Part shown: positions 14,319 to 15,416 of the stretch, in pieces
How positions within the stretch are numbered: position 1 is the stretch's first letter
Layout: every line of letters begins with the position of its first letter
Source: Clostridiales bacterium DTU092
Lineage (GTDB): Bacteria; Bacillota; Clostridia; Caldicoprobacterales; Caldicoprobacteraceae
Assembly (NCBI GenBank): GCA_001513505.1
Contig: LFTM01000200.1
Coordinates: 12,933 to 28,348 of the forward strand
DNA: 15,416 nt
Direction: 5' to 3'
Notes under the pieces: model-generated
The model's database searches: none
What the model was told of the DNA's origin: nothing
What the model saw: the letters and a program-made list of their open reading frames with translations, nothing else
Program-made: the position numbers and the translations under genes

Positions 14319-15317
14319 TTGAAAATCGGTATTCCTAAGGCACTGATGTATTATACCTATTATCCGCTGTGGAAGCATTTTTTTGAACAATTAGGATACG
14401 AGACGGTTGTATCCGGCAATACTTCAAAAATTATTCTAAATAACGGGGTTATGAACTGTGTGGATGATGCATGTCTGCCCGTCAAGCTTTTCCACGGTCA
14501 TGTTATGGATCTTTTGGATAAAGCAGATGCTGTATTCATTCCCAGATTAACAAGCATAAATCCCGGAGAATTTATCTGTCCCAAGTTTATAGGTTTGCCG
14601 GAGATGATAAAAAGCTCGATAAAAGGACTACCGGATGTATTAGTGTTGGATCATAATGCCTACCGTAACATAAAAAATGCATACAAGGCTTTTGTTGATA
14701 TTGGCAAAAAGCTGACCGGCAGCACGTCTATGGCTGTTCAATCCTTAAAATTAGCCCGTATGAGCCAGAAGAAATATGAGACTATTTTAAAACAGGGTGA
14801 AACCCCACTGGATATCTTTGAAACGGGCGAGGGACATGAGATTAATAATGTTAAGGGGATAATTGGACTGGTAGGTCATCCTTATCTGCTATACGATCAG
14901 TATGTTAGTATGCGAATTATAGCTAAGCTCAGAAATATGGGCTACCGGGTAATGGTACCGGAAAATATAGAAAATACACTGATACAGGAGGTATGTAACA
15001 GATTACCGAAAAAGCTGTTCTGGAGTTACGGCAAAAAGCTGCTGGGAAGCGGACTGGTCATGCTGGAAAACAACATGGTGGACGGGCTTATTTTTTTATC
15101 AAGTTTTGCATGCGGAATTGATTCTTTTATTCTGGAACTGCTTCATAGATATAACCAAAGACGGTATAGAGTTCCATGTACACTGATAACCGTTGATGAA
15201 CATACCGGGCATGCCGGATTTAATACACGTCTGGAAGCTTTTATAGATATGATCGAATGGAGGAAAGCATATGACAATAACCTTTCCACATATGGGACAA
15301 GTGTATCTGGCGGCTAA
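14319..15317 (+). CDS. 2-hydroxyacyl-CoA dehydratase activase-related protein (DUF2229-like), stand-alone
   Basis: A 332-residue protein related to the C-terminal parts of large CoA-enzyme activases (HgdC-related, DUF2229). Family features are KIGIPKALMYY at the start, C47 and C52 in NCVDDACLPVKLFHGHV, C87 in ICPKF, FACGIDSFILE and DEHTGHAGFNTRLEAF near the end. Cysteines in these positions may ligate an iron-sulfur cluster, but this is inference. The ASKHA ATPase domain of the true activator is not part of this protein. The TTG at 14319 is chosen: AAAGGAG (14304-14310) is eight bases upstream and the protein then begins exactly at the family's usual first strand; an in-frame ATG at 14271 has no binding site. 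The final 47 bases overlap the next gene. Substrate and partner are unknown. Confidence 0.82.
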   Translation: MKIGIPKALMYYTYYPLWKHFFEQLGYETVVSGNTSKIILNNGVMNCVDDACLPVKLFHGHVMDLLDKADAVFIPRLTSINPGEFICPKFIGLPEMIKSSIKGLPDVLVLDHNAYRNIKNAYKAFVDIGKKLTGSTSMAVQSLKLARMSQKKYETILKQGETPLDIFETGEGHEINNVKGIIGLVGHPYLLYDQYVSMRIIAKLRNMGYRVMVPENIENTLIQEVCNRLPKKLFWSYGKKLLGSGLVMLENNMVDGLIFLSSFACGIDSFILELLHRYNQRRYRVPCTLITVDEHTGHAGFNTRLEAFIDMIEWRKAYDNNLSTYGTSVSGG

Positions 15318-15416
15318 AGGCCTGCTGGATGATCTTGGAATAGATGTGGTGATTCCACCCCCGATAACTAAAAAAACACTTGAAATAGGGACAAGACTGT
15401 CGCCAGAGATGGCATT
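15271..15416 (+). CDS. Activase-related protein, second gene of the pair (3' truncated by window)
   Basis: Only the first 48 codons are visible. The ATG has GGAGG at 15259-15263, seven bases upstream, and the gene starts within the end of the preceding one in another frame, which points to translational coupling. The peptide MTITFPHMGQVYLAAKGLL, followed by DVVIPPPITKKTLEIGTRLSP, resembles the start of the companion protein usually found beside DUF2229-type proteins in Clostridia, also related to 2-hydroxyacyl-CoA dehydratase activases. Length and cysteine content cannot be judged from this window. Confidence 0.75.
   Translation, partial: MTITFPHMGQVYLAAKGLLDDLGIDVVIPPPITKKTLEIGTRLSPEMA

Overview
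This is an ordinary chromosomal stretch of a low-to-medium GC Gram-positive bacterium, most likely a member of class Clostridia. Supporting signs are strong AGGAGG-type ribosome binding sites, GTG and TTG starts, sigma-A-like promoters, and clostridial families such as DUF6106-like, DUF4364-like, a histidine-less HPr and stand-alone 2-hydroxyacyl-CoA dehydratase activase-related proteins. The cellulolytic clostridia (Acetivibrio/Ruminiclostridium relatives) are a reasonable guess, but the genus cannot be fixed from the sequence alone. There is no phage, CRISPR array, transposase or RNA gene that I can recognise.

Layout. 2-2190: the 3' part of a sensor histidine kinase, then a membrane-anchored HtrA serine protease; this is a plausible envelope-stress pair. 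2253-3716 (minus): a zinc-ribbon, single-pass membrane protein with a large extracellular part, converging on htrA over a shared hairpin. 3717-4121: a gap holding a 170-bp element with perfect 15-bp terminal inverted repeats, then a promoter. 4122-4688: a small two-helix membrane protein (DUF6106-like). 4881-8955: a tight three-gene unit of a NifS-type cysteine desulfurase, a rhodanese-less ThiI and a COG3044-type ABC-class ATPase. 9183-11882: copper export ATPase CopA and copper chaperone CopZ, closed by a strong terminator. 11930-12278: a gap with a possible structured or decayed repeat ending in a second terminator, then a strong promoter and a CtsR-like operator. 12279-13235: a CbpA-type DnaJ-like co-chaperone. 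13255-14087 (minus): a DUF4364-like winged-helix protein and an HPr-like protein without the phosphorylated histidine. 14319-15416: two overlapping activase-related genes, the second cut by the window end.

How the genes work together. NifS and ThiI form the known sulfur relay for 4-thiouridine in tRNA, and the ATPase nine bases downstream may act in the same RNA-related setting. CopA and CopZ form a copper efflux pair. The kinase/HtrA pair and the CtsR-like site before the J-protein both point to protein-quality control.

The observations most worth checking are the CtsR-like operator, the nifS-thiI-COG3044 linkage, the terminal-inverted-repeat element, and the overlapping activase-like pair. 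I did not find strong evidence for a wholly new system.
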